The position numbers and the translations under genes were made by a program. Positions 40,374-49,496 of a stretch of 49,715 nt of DNA are shown here, piece after piece. The stretch covers positions 1-49,715 of the forward strand of contig JWZX01003341.1 of assembly GCA_001275005.1 (NCBI GenBank). The letters run 5' to 3'. The notes under the pieces are model-generated. The model was given only the letters and a program-made list of their open reading frames with translations, was not told the DNA's origin and searched no databases. This DNA is from Chrysochromulina tobinii (lineage: Eukaryota; Haptophyta; Prymnesiales; Chrysochromulinaceae). Numbering within the stretch: the first letter of the stretch is position 1; the number at the start of each line of letters is the position of its first letter.

Positions 40374-42428
40374 CTACGCTGTCTTGGGCGGTTCCTTTGT
40401 GGCTGGCCTCGCCCGCGCTGTCTTGGGCGGCTCCATTGTGGCTGGCCTCGCCCGTGGCGGGAAGAGCCCAGCATGCGCCCTGAGGAATGCCCACGTGAGG
40501 TGGTCCTCGTGCGAGTACGCAGCGCCGCCCGTCTCGAAGAACTCACAAAATCGGCCGCAGCCTCGCGCGCCCACAGGTGGGAAGATGCGGGCAAAGGTGC
40601 CCGCATGATGAGCTTCGTCCACCAAATCGAGGAGCGCGGCTGAGCCGCTTGCGCCGCACGGGCGCGCGGCTGGCGCCTCCGCCTGCTGCTGCCGCGCCTG
40701 CCGCCGCTGCTGCTGCTGCTGCTGCGCCTGCCGCTGCTGCCTCGCGCAAAAGGCCTCGATCGCACTGCCCGCGCGCTCGCCGTACTCATGCCGCTCGTAA
40801 CCGCCGACTCCGAGAAACTCGAGGGCGTCGAGCGCGTACTTGCGCGAGAGGGGCAGCTCGTCGGAGGCGACGGCGCCATCCACGTCGACGTCCACCAGCA
40901 CAGGTCGGCCACCCTCATCAATGATCCAATCAAGGGAGAGCAGCGCCACGCGCCGATACGGCGCGATTGTGCCCGCGGCAGCGCTCGTACGCAGCCCACG
41001 CTCGTACATGGCGAGCTCACGCCAGACGGAGGCCACGACGCGCGTGGCAGCATCCTCGAGCGATGGCCACACGCGCCGCCGCCAAAAGACCTTTTGGGCG
41101 CTCTCGCCTCGATCATCGAGCGGCACGCCGCTTCTCGGGACGCCGACCAGCCCGCTCAGGAAAGCCTCGTGGTTCGTGCGGAGCACGCGATGCGCATGCG
41201 TGACGGAGCAGCGGCTTAGCGACCACAGGTGGACGCACGCATCCTTGTACGAGCTGAGCAGCTGGTCCGCGCGGTACGGCTTCGCCACGACGTGCGCCCA
41301 GGCGTCCTGCAGCATGTACACGCGCAGCGGAAGCACCGAGGGCACCACCAGCCACGTGCGCAAGATGAAGCGGTGGTGGCGCCAGAGCATGGGTGTGGTA
41401 GGCCATGGTTGCACCACCCAGAGGCCCGATGGCAGCGGATCGTTGGATGCGACGATCAAGCGCCCCTCAAACATCGAGGCGCGCTGGTGCTGCAGCGAGC
41501 GGTGGTACGTGGCTTGCTTGGCCAACCAGACCGAGCGCATCTCATCCAGTGTGATCTCCCGCCACTCAGCGAGATCTGCGAGCTCGTCCTCACCAAAGAG
41601 TGACTCGAGGCGCGACACGTCGCGCTGCGAGTGCAGCACCAGCTGGGCCGACGTGTAGTTACATGCGCGCGCCCCCCAGGTGCGCATGCATCGCTGGTGC
41701 GAGCGAGCGAGCGCGAGCGTCGTCCCGAGCGTATCGTGCTCGAGGCCCATAAGGGAGTTGACGAGCTGGCCCGCGCGCAGCCGACGGTCGTAGAACTGCA
41801 GGTTGGACGTCCACTGACCCCACAGCACATCCGCCGTCAACAAATCCGTCCGCAGCGTCGCAGCCGCCGGCTTCACCGCGCCGCCGGCCTCGTCGTAGCG
41901 ACCATCGTCAGTCTCGTCGGCGGCAGTCGCTGTGCTCGTCGTATTTTGCCCATCCAACGACTCGGCTCCAGGAGGCAGGCGCCACGGCAGCAGCAGCAGG
42001 TCGGACGAGTCGCCGCTGGTGCCGCTGCCGCGCAGGCGGCGCCCGCTCGTTCTGCTGCCGTTGCCGATGCCAGTGCTACTGCTGCTGTCGACAACCTCGA
42101 CCTCCAGACCTGCCTGATGGAAGAGGCTGATGTCCTGCGCACGCACCGACGAGACACGGGCGATGCGGCGCGTGCGCAACGAAGGCACAAACCAGGTGGC
42201 GGTACGCACGCCCAAGTCAAACAATTCCGGCGGCGGCGACGGCGGTGAAGGCACCGATGATGGTGGACGTGGCGGCAGCACTCGCGCCGCTGCCGTGGAG
42301 CGATGGGCGGTTGCGGCCGCTCGGAGTCGCCACGCATCTCCGAAGTTGAGCGCCAGCATCGCCACGAGCATAACGTACAGCGCGCGCTCGAAGCGGCGAA
42401 GCTCGGCCCGATGCGTGACGGCAGCCAT
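40374..42428 (-). CDS. TTL-like (ATP-grasp) type II membrane protein
   Basis: A single exon of 684 residues from the first ATG (42428). After a short basic N terminus comes a membrane helix (ALYVMLVAMLALNFGDAWRL, residues about 16-35), as in type II Golgi or ER proteins. A Pro/Ser stalk follows. The C-terminal half has tubulin-tyrosine-ligase-like motifs: 'GLWVVQPWP', 'HRFILRTWLVVPSVLPLRVY', 'KDACVHLWSLS' and 'LLSLDWIIDEGGRPVLVDVD'. In TTLs the last motif ends in LEVN; here it reads VDVDVDG. A Gln/Arg-rich run and two 13-residue RARPAT(M/K)EPPKTA repeats end the protein. TTLs ligate amino acids to tubulin in the cytosol, so a membrane-anchored, possibly lumenal version is unusual. The fold call is moderate, the activity uncertain. 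Confidence 0.65.
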   Translation of the reverse strand: MAAVTHRAELRRFERALYVMLVAMLALNFGDAWRLRAAATAHRSTAAARVLPPRPPSSVPSPPSPPPELFDLGVRTATWFVPSLRTRRIARVSSVRAQDISLFHQAGLEVEVVDSSSSTGIGNGSRTSGRRLRGSGTSGDSSDLLLLPWRLPPGAESLDGQNTTSTATAADETDDGRYDEAGGAVKPAAATLRTDLLTADVLWGQWTSNLQFYDRRLRAGQLVNSLMGLEHDTLGTTLALARSHQRCMRTWGARACNYTSAQLVLHSQRDVSRLESLFGEDELADLAEWREITLDEMRSVWLAKQATYHRSLQHQRASMFEGRLIVASNDPLPSGLWVVQPWPTTPMLWRHHRFILRTWLVVPSVLPLRVYMLQDAWAHVVAKPYRADQLLSSYKDACVHLWSLSRCSVTHAHRVLRTNHEAFLSGLVGVPRSGVPLDDRGESAQKVFWRRRVWPSLEDAATRVVASVWRELAMYERGLRTSAAAGTIAPYRRVALLSLDWIIDEGGRPVLVDVDVDGAVASDELPLSRKYALDALEFLGVGGYERHEYGERAGSAIEAFCARQQRQAQQQQQQRRQARQQQAEAPAARPCGASGSAALLDLVDEAHHAGTFARIFPPVGARGCGRFCEFFETGGAAYSHEDHLTWAFLRAHAGLFPPRARPATMEPPKTARARPATKEPPKTA
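40377..40454. repeat. Two-copy 39-bp in-frame tandem repeat
   Basis: A 39-bp unit starting CGCTGTCTTGGGCGG occurs at 40377 and 40416 with a few differences. It encodes the two 13-residue repeats at the C terminus of the TTL-like protein. Confidence 0.8.
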
Positions 42429-42571
42429 TGTGCTCGAGATGGCGCTCGTTGCCTGCAAGAGCTCTAGCGCCCGGGGAATTTTGGTAGGTTATCATAGTGA
42501 TCATTGTTCACACTCCGCCGACCCAGCTCCATGAGTTTCGTTGGTGATTTTTGCCGCGCTTTGCGGCAAAT
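42429..42571. promoter_or_regulatory. Bidirectional promoter, TTL-like gene / FEN1
   Basis: Only 143 bp separate the divergent start codons. The core is A/T-rich (TTTTGGTAGGTTATCATAG at about 42480) in a GC-rich setting. Inferred from orientation. Confidence 0.5.
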
Positions 42572-43871
42572 ATGGGCATCCAAGGGCTCACCAAGTGCGC
42601 ACCGAGGCCCTCTCACACTCCCCGCACGCGCGGCACAGACGCACACATTTTTTGCCCAAAATTCGCTACTCATCCTTGGCCGGCTCGCCTGATCCCCGTG
42701 CAGGCTCATTTCCGACAATGCGCCGGGCGCCATCAAGGAGGGCACCGTCGACAAGTACTTCAATCGCAAGATTGCCATCGACGCGTCGATGAGCATCTAC
42801 CAGTTCCTGATCGCCGTGCGGAGCATGGATGCAGCGGGTGGCGGCAGCATGCAGCTCACCAACGACGCGGGCGAGGTCACGTCGCACCTGACGGGTATGC
42901 TTTACCGCACGATCAAGATGCTCGAGGCGGGCATCAAGCCGGTATTCGTCTTCGACGGCAAGGCGCCGACGATGAAGGGCGGTGAGCTTGCCAAGCGCAA
43001 GGAGCGCCAGAAGGCCGCTGAGGACGAGCTCGCCAAGCTGCAGCAGGAGGGCTCGGGTGCGACGGCCGAGGACATCGAGCGGCAGCAGAAGCGGCTGGTG
43101 CGCGCGTCGCGCGAGCAGTCTGAGGAGGTGAAGCAGCTGCTGAGGCTGATGGGCGTGCCCGTGCTCGATGCACCGTGCGAGGCCGAGGCCACCTGCGCCG
43201 CGCTCGCCAAGGCGGGCAAGGTCTTCGCAACCGGCACCGAGGATGCGGACGCGCTCACTTTTGGCACGCCCATCCTTCTCCGGCACTTGAACGCAGCCGA
43301 GTCGCGCAAGCTGCCGATCGTGGAGGTGAACTTGGAGGCGGCGCTCGCCGGGCTGCATCTCACGCACGCCCAGTTCATCGACCTGTGTATCCTGTGCGGC
43401 TGCGACTACACCGACTCGATCAAGGGCATCGGGCCCGTAACAGCACTCAAGCTCGTGCGCGAGCATGGCTCCATCGAGGAGATCCTCAAGAAGCTGGACA
43501 AGGACAAGTACACGCTGCCTGAGCCCTTCCCATTCGCGGAGGCGCGCCAGCTCTTCGTGCAGCCCGACGTGATCGACGTCGAAGCGCCCGAGTGCGACTT
43601 CAAGTGGACCGACTGCGACGCCGACGGGCTGCGCAAGTACCTCGTCGAAGAGAAGCAGTTTGGCGAGGAGCGCATCAACAAGGCCATCGAGCGCCTGCAA
43701 AAGTGCCGCGGCAAGTCGAGCCAAGGGCGCCTGGACACCTTCTTCAAGGTGCTCGCCCCGACGCCCAAGACGGACGCGGGCAAGGGCAAGCAGATGCCCG
43801 TGGTCGGGAAGGGCAAGCACAAAATGGGGGCGGCCTCGTCGTCCAACGCCGCCAAGAAGATGAAGAAGTGA
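42572..43871 (+). CDS. FEN1: Flap endonuclease 1
   Basis: Structure-specific nuclease that removes 5' flaps in Okazaki-fragment maturation and long-patch base-excision repair. Exon 1 (42572-42594) encodes MGIQGLTK; a 109-bp intron (GTGCGCAC...GTGCAG) follows, and exon 2 runs 42704-43871, giving 396 residues. Splicing restores 'GLTKLISDNAPGAIKEG'. Catalytic acidic residues sit in 'VFDGKAP', 'CEAEATCAAL', 'TEDADALTFG' and 'CGCDYTDSIKGIGP', where the helix-hairpin-helix also begins. Near the C terminus 'SQGRLDTFFKVL' is a PCNA-binding PIP box, followed by a Lys-rich nuclear tail. 'EDADAL' differs slightly from the common 'EDMDxL' but keeps both metal-binding Asp residues. The annotation is secure. 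Confidence 0.96.
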
Positions 43872-44862
43872 GTCGCGCGCACTCGCAGCCGCCATCACTC
43901 GCAGCCGCCATCACTCGCAGCCGCCATCACTCGCAGCCGCCATCACTCGCAGCCGCCGACCGGCGAGAAGATTACGAGAAGATGGGACACATGATTCGAC
44001 CAGGGCAGAGGCTGCACCACACGGGCCCGGGCGCGCGCTGCTTCACAGCGGTGACCAGTGAGCGGTCCACGACTGTAAGCGGATTCCGTGTCCGGAGTTG
44101 CAGTTCCATTCGGTCGAGGTCACTGGTCCCCGGGGGCGCGGGGCGTGCTGACCGCAGTTTACATGTATCTGGCAACTGCCGCGGTTCTGGTCCGACTGGT
44201 GTATGCGACGTCGTAGCTCACAGCCAATGGTTTAATTCGGCACCCAAGACACCGGACCGGCGTAGCTACTCGAAAAATACCCAGTCGCCTCACAGTCGTG
44301 GTTCCGATGCGTAGCTGAACGGCACGACCACGTGAAATTTGTGGCGTCAACTCACGTACTTGTCCTGTATACTGGCAGTATTTTACTCTCTGACAGTCGC
44401 TATTAACCATCACGTCTCATGATTAGGGGCTGCGCGGCCCCACGAATCGAGTGAACGCGTCAACGTGACTGTGTGAGCGGCGGAGGAACCGCGTAAAAAC
44501 ATAACGACGAGCTTGATAAACCGGCAGTGCGAGCGGCAGTAGGGGTTGGAGTTGGTCAAGCTGGGTATACGCCTCTGAAGAAGCCTCTCACGCATCTCTC
44601 GACGCCGACGCAGAGCTCCGGGATGTCCTGATCCAGAACGCCGCCCATCATTAGCCATTTCTAAACCACCATTTTGCGAAGAACTCGAGCAGAGAATCTC
44701 GCGGCGTTGGCGGCGACATTGACGGCGGCGGCGGCGGCGGCGGCGAGGAATCCTGCCTTGCCGCCGCGCTTCTGCGCGGAGGGCATTTCGACCGCGCGGC
44801 CCTAGCGCGGCCCAGGTCGACCTCAGACAAATCGTCCGCCAGCTCTTCCTCCATGAGCCCAA
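43872..44862. other. Convergent 991-bp spacer with minisatellite and dispersed repeat
   Basis: The spacer lies between the 3' ends of FEN1 and the RING-like gene. It has five 16-bp repeats at 43881-43959. Near 44219 are the CCAAT-type motifs shared with 12003. A small minus-strand frame, 44651-44854, starts 9 bases after the RING-like stop. It reads MEEELADDLSEVDLGRARAA and ends SLLEFFAKWWFRNG; it could be a real small exon, but I cannot support a gene. Confidence 0.45.
43881..43959 (+). repeat. Five-copy 16-bp minisatellite after FEN1
   Basis: Tandem ACTCGCAGCCGCCATC units start 9 bases after the FEN1 stop codon and therefore lie in its 3' UTR. Confidence 0.9.
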
Positions 44863-45918
44863 CTAACTCAGGAGTTCGTCATCGTTAGCATCGTCCTCGT
44901 CGATGCTATGCAGCATCAGAGCCGATAAGAGCCCAAACTCGTCGACCTCCTCCGCCGACATTGCTTGGATTGCTCGGATTGCGCTACGTGCGACACACGA
45001 AAGGATGCCGACACCCGGGACGTTGATGTCGACGCTCCCATCCGCGTGCAGCAGCGCCACGGTGCAACCCCTGAAACGATCATAGGTCACCTGAGTGCCG
45101 ACGGCGAGAGTTGGCTCAGCTGAAGCGCGATGACGCGATGGCACCAGAGTCCTTGGCGTCCTCTGATGGAGAGTGGGCCGCCGTCCCCGAGCCAGTCCCA
45201 GTAACTGTTCCAGGGTATCCTGCGCTGAGTGCACCGTCGCCCAGGTGGCCTCCTCGGCCGCTGTCTGCCGCACCCACCTCGGCCACGCTGTGATAGTGTC
45301 CGCAAACCAGCCGCAGTTTGGGCACGCGTTACTCACTGGCGCCCTCCCGGGCGCCCGCACTTCGCCGTGGTGCATCGTCAGATCATTACAGCTCCCTGCG
45401 GTGAGCTCAACGGGCCCGTAGTGGCAGCGCGCGCACATGCGAGCGTTGGGCATGAGCAGCGCGAGCTCGGAACCCTCCTGGACGACCTGATCCACCTTGA
45501 GCGCGATGGGGAGCAACGCCCTCCCCTCGGAGTACTCGGCAAAGGTAAGTTCGCTCACGTTCAACGCGATCAAGCGGTCGCTAAATGGCGCCGCGCCACA
45601 CCCGTGGCCGCGGAGCGGGCAAGAGCAGGCGCCGCGGAGGAAGGCGAGTGTGGCACCGTCTTCACTGATCTGCGCCGTTTCTGCCTTCGCCGGCAGGTAG
45701 TCTGTCTCCCGAAGCTTCTTCACGTTCGTGAGAATGTACTTGTCGAGGCACACTTGGCAGATCGGGTGGCCCTCATCGCATTGAATGAGCGCAACACTGT
45801 CCTCGCTCTCCGAGCAGACGCACTCCGGCCGAGAGCAGATCAAGCACGCCCGCTTCGGATTTTCGGCGTTCTCGTCGCAACCACAGGTCTGGGTGCTTGC
45901 TGAACCCATCGCTCCCAT
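44863..45918 (-). CDS. Zinc-binding RING-like / RBR-related protein
   Basis: 351 residues from the ATG at 45918 (MGAMGSASTQTCGCDENAEN). The N-terminal third has a Cys/His pattern: CLICSRPECVCSE, 'LIQCDEGHPICQVCLDKYI', 'ACSCPLRGHGCGAAPFSDRL'. It resembles a RING/IBR-type E3 module with 'GH.IC..C' as core. The middle contains 'ARMCARCHYGPVELTAGSCN' and 'ACPNCGWFADTITAWPRW', a zinc-ribbon-like pair seen in protist ubiquitin-ligase proteins. The C terminus has a small beta segment (LAVGTQVTYDRFRGCTVALL) and an acidic end, DEDDANDDELLS. Upstream frame extension lacks conservation and overlaps the next gene's promoter. Ligase activity is inferred from the pattern. Confidence 0.7.
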   Translation of the reverse strand: MGAMGSASTQTCGCDENAENPKRACLICSRPECVCSESEDSVALIQCDEGHPICQVCLDKYILTNVKKLRETDYLPAKAETAQISEDGATLAFLRGACSCPLRGHGCGAAPFSDRLIALNVSELTFAEYSEGRALLPIALKVDQVVQEGSELALLMPNARMCARCHYGPVELTAGSCNDLTMHHGEVRAPGRAPVSNACPNCGWFADTITAWPRWVRQTAAEEATWATVHSAQDTLEQLLGLARGRRPTLHQRTPRTLVPSRHRASAEPTLAVGTQVTYDRFRGCTVALLHADGSVDINVPGVGILSCVARSAIRAIQAMSAEEVDEFGLLSALMLHSIDEDDANDDELLS

Positions 45919-46240
45919 CGAGCGAGTAGGACAGCATCCGTCCTCTGTGTGCTCGGGTTTTCGGTGGTTTCGACGATCCTTCACGCAGTGAGCAACGAGA
46001 CAGCGTACATGTATGAGTGAGTGTGAGCGAGCGAGTGTGTGAGTGTGAGCATGTATGTGTAAAACGGGAGTGTCAAGTTGAAACGGGTCGACACAGTACT
46101 GCAGCGCTGTGTGAGAAGTTAGAGGGGTTTTAGGGACAACCAAGAAGATCTGGGGTCTGGGCGACGTTCGAACGCGTCGTCTTGAGCTTGGGACGCTCGC
46201 TTTTCTCAGTAGGCCCGAGCACTGGTTGAGGCACCGAAAC
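45919..46240. promoter_or_regulatory. Divergent promoter with GTGAGTGA microsatellite
   Basis: This 322-bp region between the RING-like gene and the FHA/J-domain gene contains a (TGAG/TGTGAG)n microsatellite at about 46015-46050. CTTTTCTCAGTAGG near 46200 may be a 5' UTR acceptor. No gene is seen. Confidence 0.5.
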
Positions 46241-48895
46241 ATGGAAATCGATCGACTCCCGCTCATGTGGCACCTCGAGCTGGCAGATGCCAGTCTCGCT
46301 CAAAATAGGCTTCCGTCCCACATTCTACTTCAGCCTGGATCCACCGTGACCATTGGTCGCGAAGGTGACGACGTAATCTGCCTGGATCCTGTCGTCGCTG
46401 ACACTCCAGTTTGGGCATTGAACCTCATCTCTCGGCGGCACGCGAGCATTGCCTTGGGCGCCGCCGGGCCGCCGGTGCTGACAGACTTCAGCATGAATGG
46501 CTGCGAAGTTGACGGGAAGGGGGTTGATAAAAATGTGGCTGTGCCACTCACGGATGGCAGCACCATTCTCTTTGGCGCGCGTGGCCAACCGGGCTGCACC
46601 AAAAAGAGGAAGAAGTGGGTCGAGCGGCACTTCAAGTACGTCGTTCGTCTTGGTGCGCCACCTGGTGATATCAACTTGCCGATTCGGCAATGGCTCGAGA
46701 CCATCCATCTTTCATTCGGCAATCTGTACGGCGCTGCGCTCAAAGACGCGGGCTACGATCAACTCTCGTTCATCGACGGCGATGACGAGTTGTTCGACAA
46801 CATGATGAAGACGCTTCGGGACTCGACCGGGAACAGGCTTCCACACTATAAGATGATAGAGAAGGCAGCGCGAAAGGCCCTGGGCCTTCCCCCTGGGCCG
46901 AGCCAGCCTTATGCCGCGCCTGAGCCTGCGCCGCACCAGCCTTCCTCAGGCACTACCACGGCCTCGCAACCCGTTGCCTCAGCTGCCGTACCCGAGCCCG
47001 CCCATGCGCCTCCTGATGGGCTGGCTGCTGTCACGCCGACGGCTAGCGCTTTGAAGTCCACCTCACCCGACCTTGCAAACGCCATGCCGGCAGCTTCCCA
47101 CATGGCAGCAGATTCGCTGGGTGAAGGGGCGGCTGGGGGGCTTACGGAGGGGGAGGAGGGGGAGGAGGAGGCGAGCGATGTGGAGATGGATGCGGCGCCG
47201 GCGGAGTCGTCGCCGACCATCGATGACGCCGCACCGCCCGCCCCTGCCTTGCATGCAAGTGCTCATCACAGCGCGGGTTGGCAGCCGACCATTGACGACG
47301 TCGCACCGCCCGCCGAGACTTTCACATCGCCAACCGTACACCCGAGCTCTTCAGCGGGAAGTGCACCAAACGTCCTCGCCGCCGCAGCAGCCACGGCAGC
47401 GGCAGCGGCACTCAAAGTGGCGGAGGAGCGGGCGGCTGCGAGGGAGAGGGCGGCCGCCACAGCGGCTGGCCGCATGACTCTCGACGCCAAGACCGCCACG
47501 GCAGCAACGGCGGCAGCAACAGCTTCGGCGGCGGCGGCGGCTTCAGCAGGAGAAGAGCCGGCCGCCGCCCAAGCGCCGCCTCCTGCATACGCTCCCGCCG
47601 CAGCTTCCGCCTCCGCCCCCGCCCCCGCCAGTGCCGTCAGGCCGGCTTCAGGTTACCATGTTTCGGTCGTGGCGGGATCAGACAGCGATGATGATGAACT
47701 GCCACTTAACGGCAGCCGCAAGCGGCCACGCACATGCCCCTCACCGCCTGCGCAGATCGCCGCCTCGGCTCCCACACGCACCCCCACCGCATCGATGAGT
47801 CAGGCTGGGCAATGCCATGAAGAGATACCCGGCAGCGGCGAGCCTACGCCGGATGGGGAAGAGGAGGCGGGCGAGGAGTCTGACGAGGATGACTCGTCAT
47901 CCTCAGAGTCATCCTCGGAGGATGACGTGCCATTGGCAAAGTTGTTGGCAAAGCCCACCGACGCGAAGGGCAACGTGATCTACGAAAATCCTCCGTCGCC
48001 GCCAACTGGAGTCTCCGGACCTCCTCCTCCTCCGCCGTCATTGGACTTGGAGAGCCTCTCAAACCGCGACTTGAAGGAGCTCATCGCGAGGGCTGGGCTG
48101 GACACCACCGGGTGCATCGACAAGGCCGATTTGATCCAGCGCGCTCGCGAGGCAATTGCGAAGAGCTCTTCAGCGGGAAGTGCACCACCGTCAGCAGGAG
48201 AAGAGCCGGCCGCCGCCCAAGCGCCGCCTCCTGCATGCGCTCCCGCCGCAGCCTCCGCCCCCGCCCCCGCCACATCTTCGTCGGAGTCGGCGGCCGTCGA
48301 TGAAATTATTGGTTCGCGCGCCGATCCTTGCAAATCGCTAGGTGTGGCCGTCGATGCGACAGATGCGGATATCAAAAAGGCATTTCTCAACCGGTGCTTG
48401 CAGGTGCACCCAGACAAGTGTCAGCATCCGTCCGCCACAGTCGCCTTCCAGGTTATCAACGACGCCTTCGATGACCTAAGCGACGCGAGCAAGCGAGCTG
48501 CCCTCGACCAGGCGCGCTCGGGCCAACAGCACCTCGTCATGCTGACGCAGGATGCGTGCCGCTACAAAGTGAACGTCCTCAAGGCAGTGCTCTCGTCCAA
48601 TCGCCAGCTAACCTCGGGCAACAAGAGCGGACTCGCCGACCGGCTGGCGCGCTTCGTCTATGCTCGCGCTCAGAACAACGTCGTTGCGGCCGTCGCGACG
48701 CTTCGCAGGGAGTGCGACCAGCAGGCGCAGCGGCAAGTTCAGGCGCAGCAGCAGGCGCAGCAGCAGGCACAGCAGCAGGCGCAGCAGCAGGCGCAGCAGC
48801 AGGCGCAGCAGCAGGCGCAGCAGCCGGCGCAGCACACCTTGTGGACTCGCAAAGCTGGATTTCCCGAGTTCTGGAACCCTCCTTTTTTTCTCTAA
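46241..48895 (+). CDS. FHA / SAP-like / J-domain multidomain protein
   Basis: A single exon of 884 residues from the first ATG (46241). The N terminus is an FHA phosphothreonine-binding domain: 'VTIGREGDDV', 'NLISRRHASIAL', 'TDFSMNGCEVDG' and 'LTDGSTILFG'. A long Ala/Pro/Glu-rich disordered region follows, with acidic runs (GEEEAGEESDEDDSSSSESS) and a possible basic nuclear signal (SRKRPRTCPS). At about 603-640 is a SAP/ARMET-like helix pair (LSNRDLKELIARAGLDTTGC). A J domain with HPD lies at about 696-755 (VHPDKCQHPSATVAFQVIND). The C terminus is a QQA repeat (about 827-862) ending PEFWNPPFFL. It suggests a nuclear phospho-regulated Hsp70 recruiter. The domains are clear; the function is inferred. 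Confidence 0.85.
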   Translation: MEIDRLPLMWHLELADASLAQNRLPSHILLQPGSTVTIGREGDDVICLDPVVADTPVWALNLISRRHASIALGAAGPPVLTDFSMNGCEVDGKGVDKNVAVPLTDGSTILFGARGQPGCTKKRKKWVERHFKYVVRLGAPPGDINLPIRQWLETIHLSFGNLYGAALKDAGYDQLSFIDGDDELFDNMMKTLRDSTGNRLPHYKMIEKAARKALGLPPGPSQPYAAPEPAPHQPSSGTTTASQPVASAAVPEPAHAPPDGLAAVTPTASALKSTSPDLANAMPAASHMAADSLGEGAAGGLTEGEEGEEEASDVEMDAAPAESSPTIDDAAPPAPALHASAHHSAGWQPTIDDVAPPAETFTSPTVHPSSSAGSAPNVLAAAAATAAAAALKVAEERAAARERAAATAAGRMTLDAKTATAATAAATASAAAAASAGEEPAAAQAPPPAYAPAAASASAPAPASAVRPASGYHVSVVAGSDSDDDELPLNGSRKRPRTCPSPPAQIAASAPTRTPTASMSQAGQCHEEIPGSGEPTPDGEEEAGEESDEDDSSSSESSSEDDVPLAKLLAKPTDAKGNVIYENPPSPPTGVSGPPPPPPSLDLESLSNRDLKELIARAGLDTTGCIDKADLIQRAREAIAKSSSAGSAPPSAGEEPAAAQAPPPACAPAAASAPAPATSSSESAAVDEIIGSRADPCKSLGVAVDATDADIKKAFLNRCLQVHPDKCQHPSATVAFQVINDAFDDLSDASKRAALDQARSGQQHLVMLTQDACRYKVNVLKAVLSSNRQLTSGNKSGLADRLARFVYARAQNNVVAAVATLRRECDQQAQRQVQAQQQAQQQAQQQAQQQAQQQAQQQAQQPAQHTLWTRKAGFPEFWNPPFFL
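47343..47632 (+). repeat. Coding segments duplicated at 48160-48270
   Basis: AGCTCTTCAGCGGGAAGTGCACCA and a stretch starting GCAGGAGAAGAGCCGGCCGC occur here, separated by about 180 bp. They recur directly adjacent to each other at 48162-48250. They encode SSSAGSAP and AGEEPAAAQAPPPA(Y/C)APAA. Confidence 0.8.
48721..48835 (+). repeat. CAGCAGGCG 9-bp coding repeat (Gln-Gln-Ala)
   Basis: About eleven imperfect 9-bp units encode QAQQQAQQQA near the C terminus of the FHA/J-domain protein. Confidence 0.9.
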
Positions 48896-48995
48896 GGGGC
48901 GGAACGCTTTTTGAGCGCGTCGCTGCCGGGCTCGCTGGCGGCTTCAGACGCGCTCGGATCGGCCCGTTCGGGCTTCGAGGCGACGCCCGTGGTCG

Positions 48996-49496
48996 ATGCC
49001 GACCACGGCAAGAGCGAATCGCACCGACGGCGACGCCGAGGCCGGTGCTGCGGAGGCGGAAAAGTGCAAGAAGGCGCGGGTCACCCTGCCGATGCTCTCC
49101 GTGCTGCAGACGGTGCTTCAACACGCTGCCGAGGCGCTCGCCGACAAGACCAAGGAGCTCACCGACGTGCTCGGCTCGATCAACAACGATCAGCTCGTCG
49201 CAGAACCGGATGTGTGGCTGCAGCCCCACCCGCAGCGCACGGCGCGCAGGACAGCAGATGGCTCCAGGACAGCGCAGATAGCGTCGCATGGGCGGCTCAC
49301 GGCATGCCGGAGTCGCCTCATGAGATATCCCGACCGGGCTGATGATCGGAGAGCATCACTCTTCTTGCGTAGGGGAGCACTGTGCATACTCGCGTGTGTC
49401 GTACAGGGCATCTTGTGTTCATTATGTAGGTTTCCGTACTGCAGTGTGCGTCATATGTCGACCACTCTGTGTTGTATGTCTCCATATAGTCCCTAG
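48996..49496 (+). CDS. Possible small protein or 3' exon
   Basis: Weak call. The frame from the ATG at 48996 encodes 166 residues, but only 49000-49210 looks coding. It contains KKARVTLPMLSVLQTVLQHA and ADKTKELTDVLGSINNDQLV, an amphipathic helix. The remainder becomes low in coding character. It may be a separate short gene or a downstream exon of the FHA/J-domain gene. In favour of an exon, the stop of that gene lies in a pyrimidine-rich tract (CCTTTTTTTCTCTAAG) that resembles a splice acceptor. I do not recognise a family. Confidence 0.3.
   Translation: MPTTARANRTDGDAEAGAAEAEKCKKARVTLPMLSVLQTVLQHAAEALADKTKELTDVLGSINNDQLVAEPDVWLQPHPQRTARRTADGSRTAQIASHGRLTACRSRLMRYPDRADDRRASLFLRRGALCILACVVQGILCSLCRFPYCSVRHMSTTLCCMSPYSP

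Noticed and set aside
42666-43898. A 410-residue minus-strand frame
   Set aside because: It is the antisense shadow of FEN1 exon 2, with Leu/Arg/Ala-rich composition and no motif.
43881-43959. Iteron-like origin or regulatory array
   Set aside because: Five 16-bp units lie in the FEN1 3' UTR; with no other origin features a minisatellite is the simpler reading.
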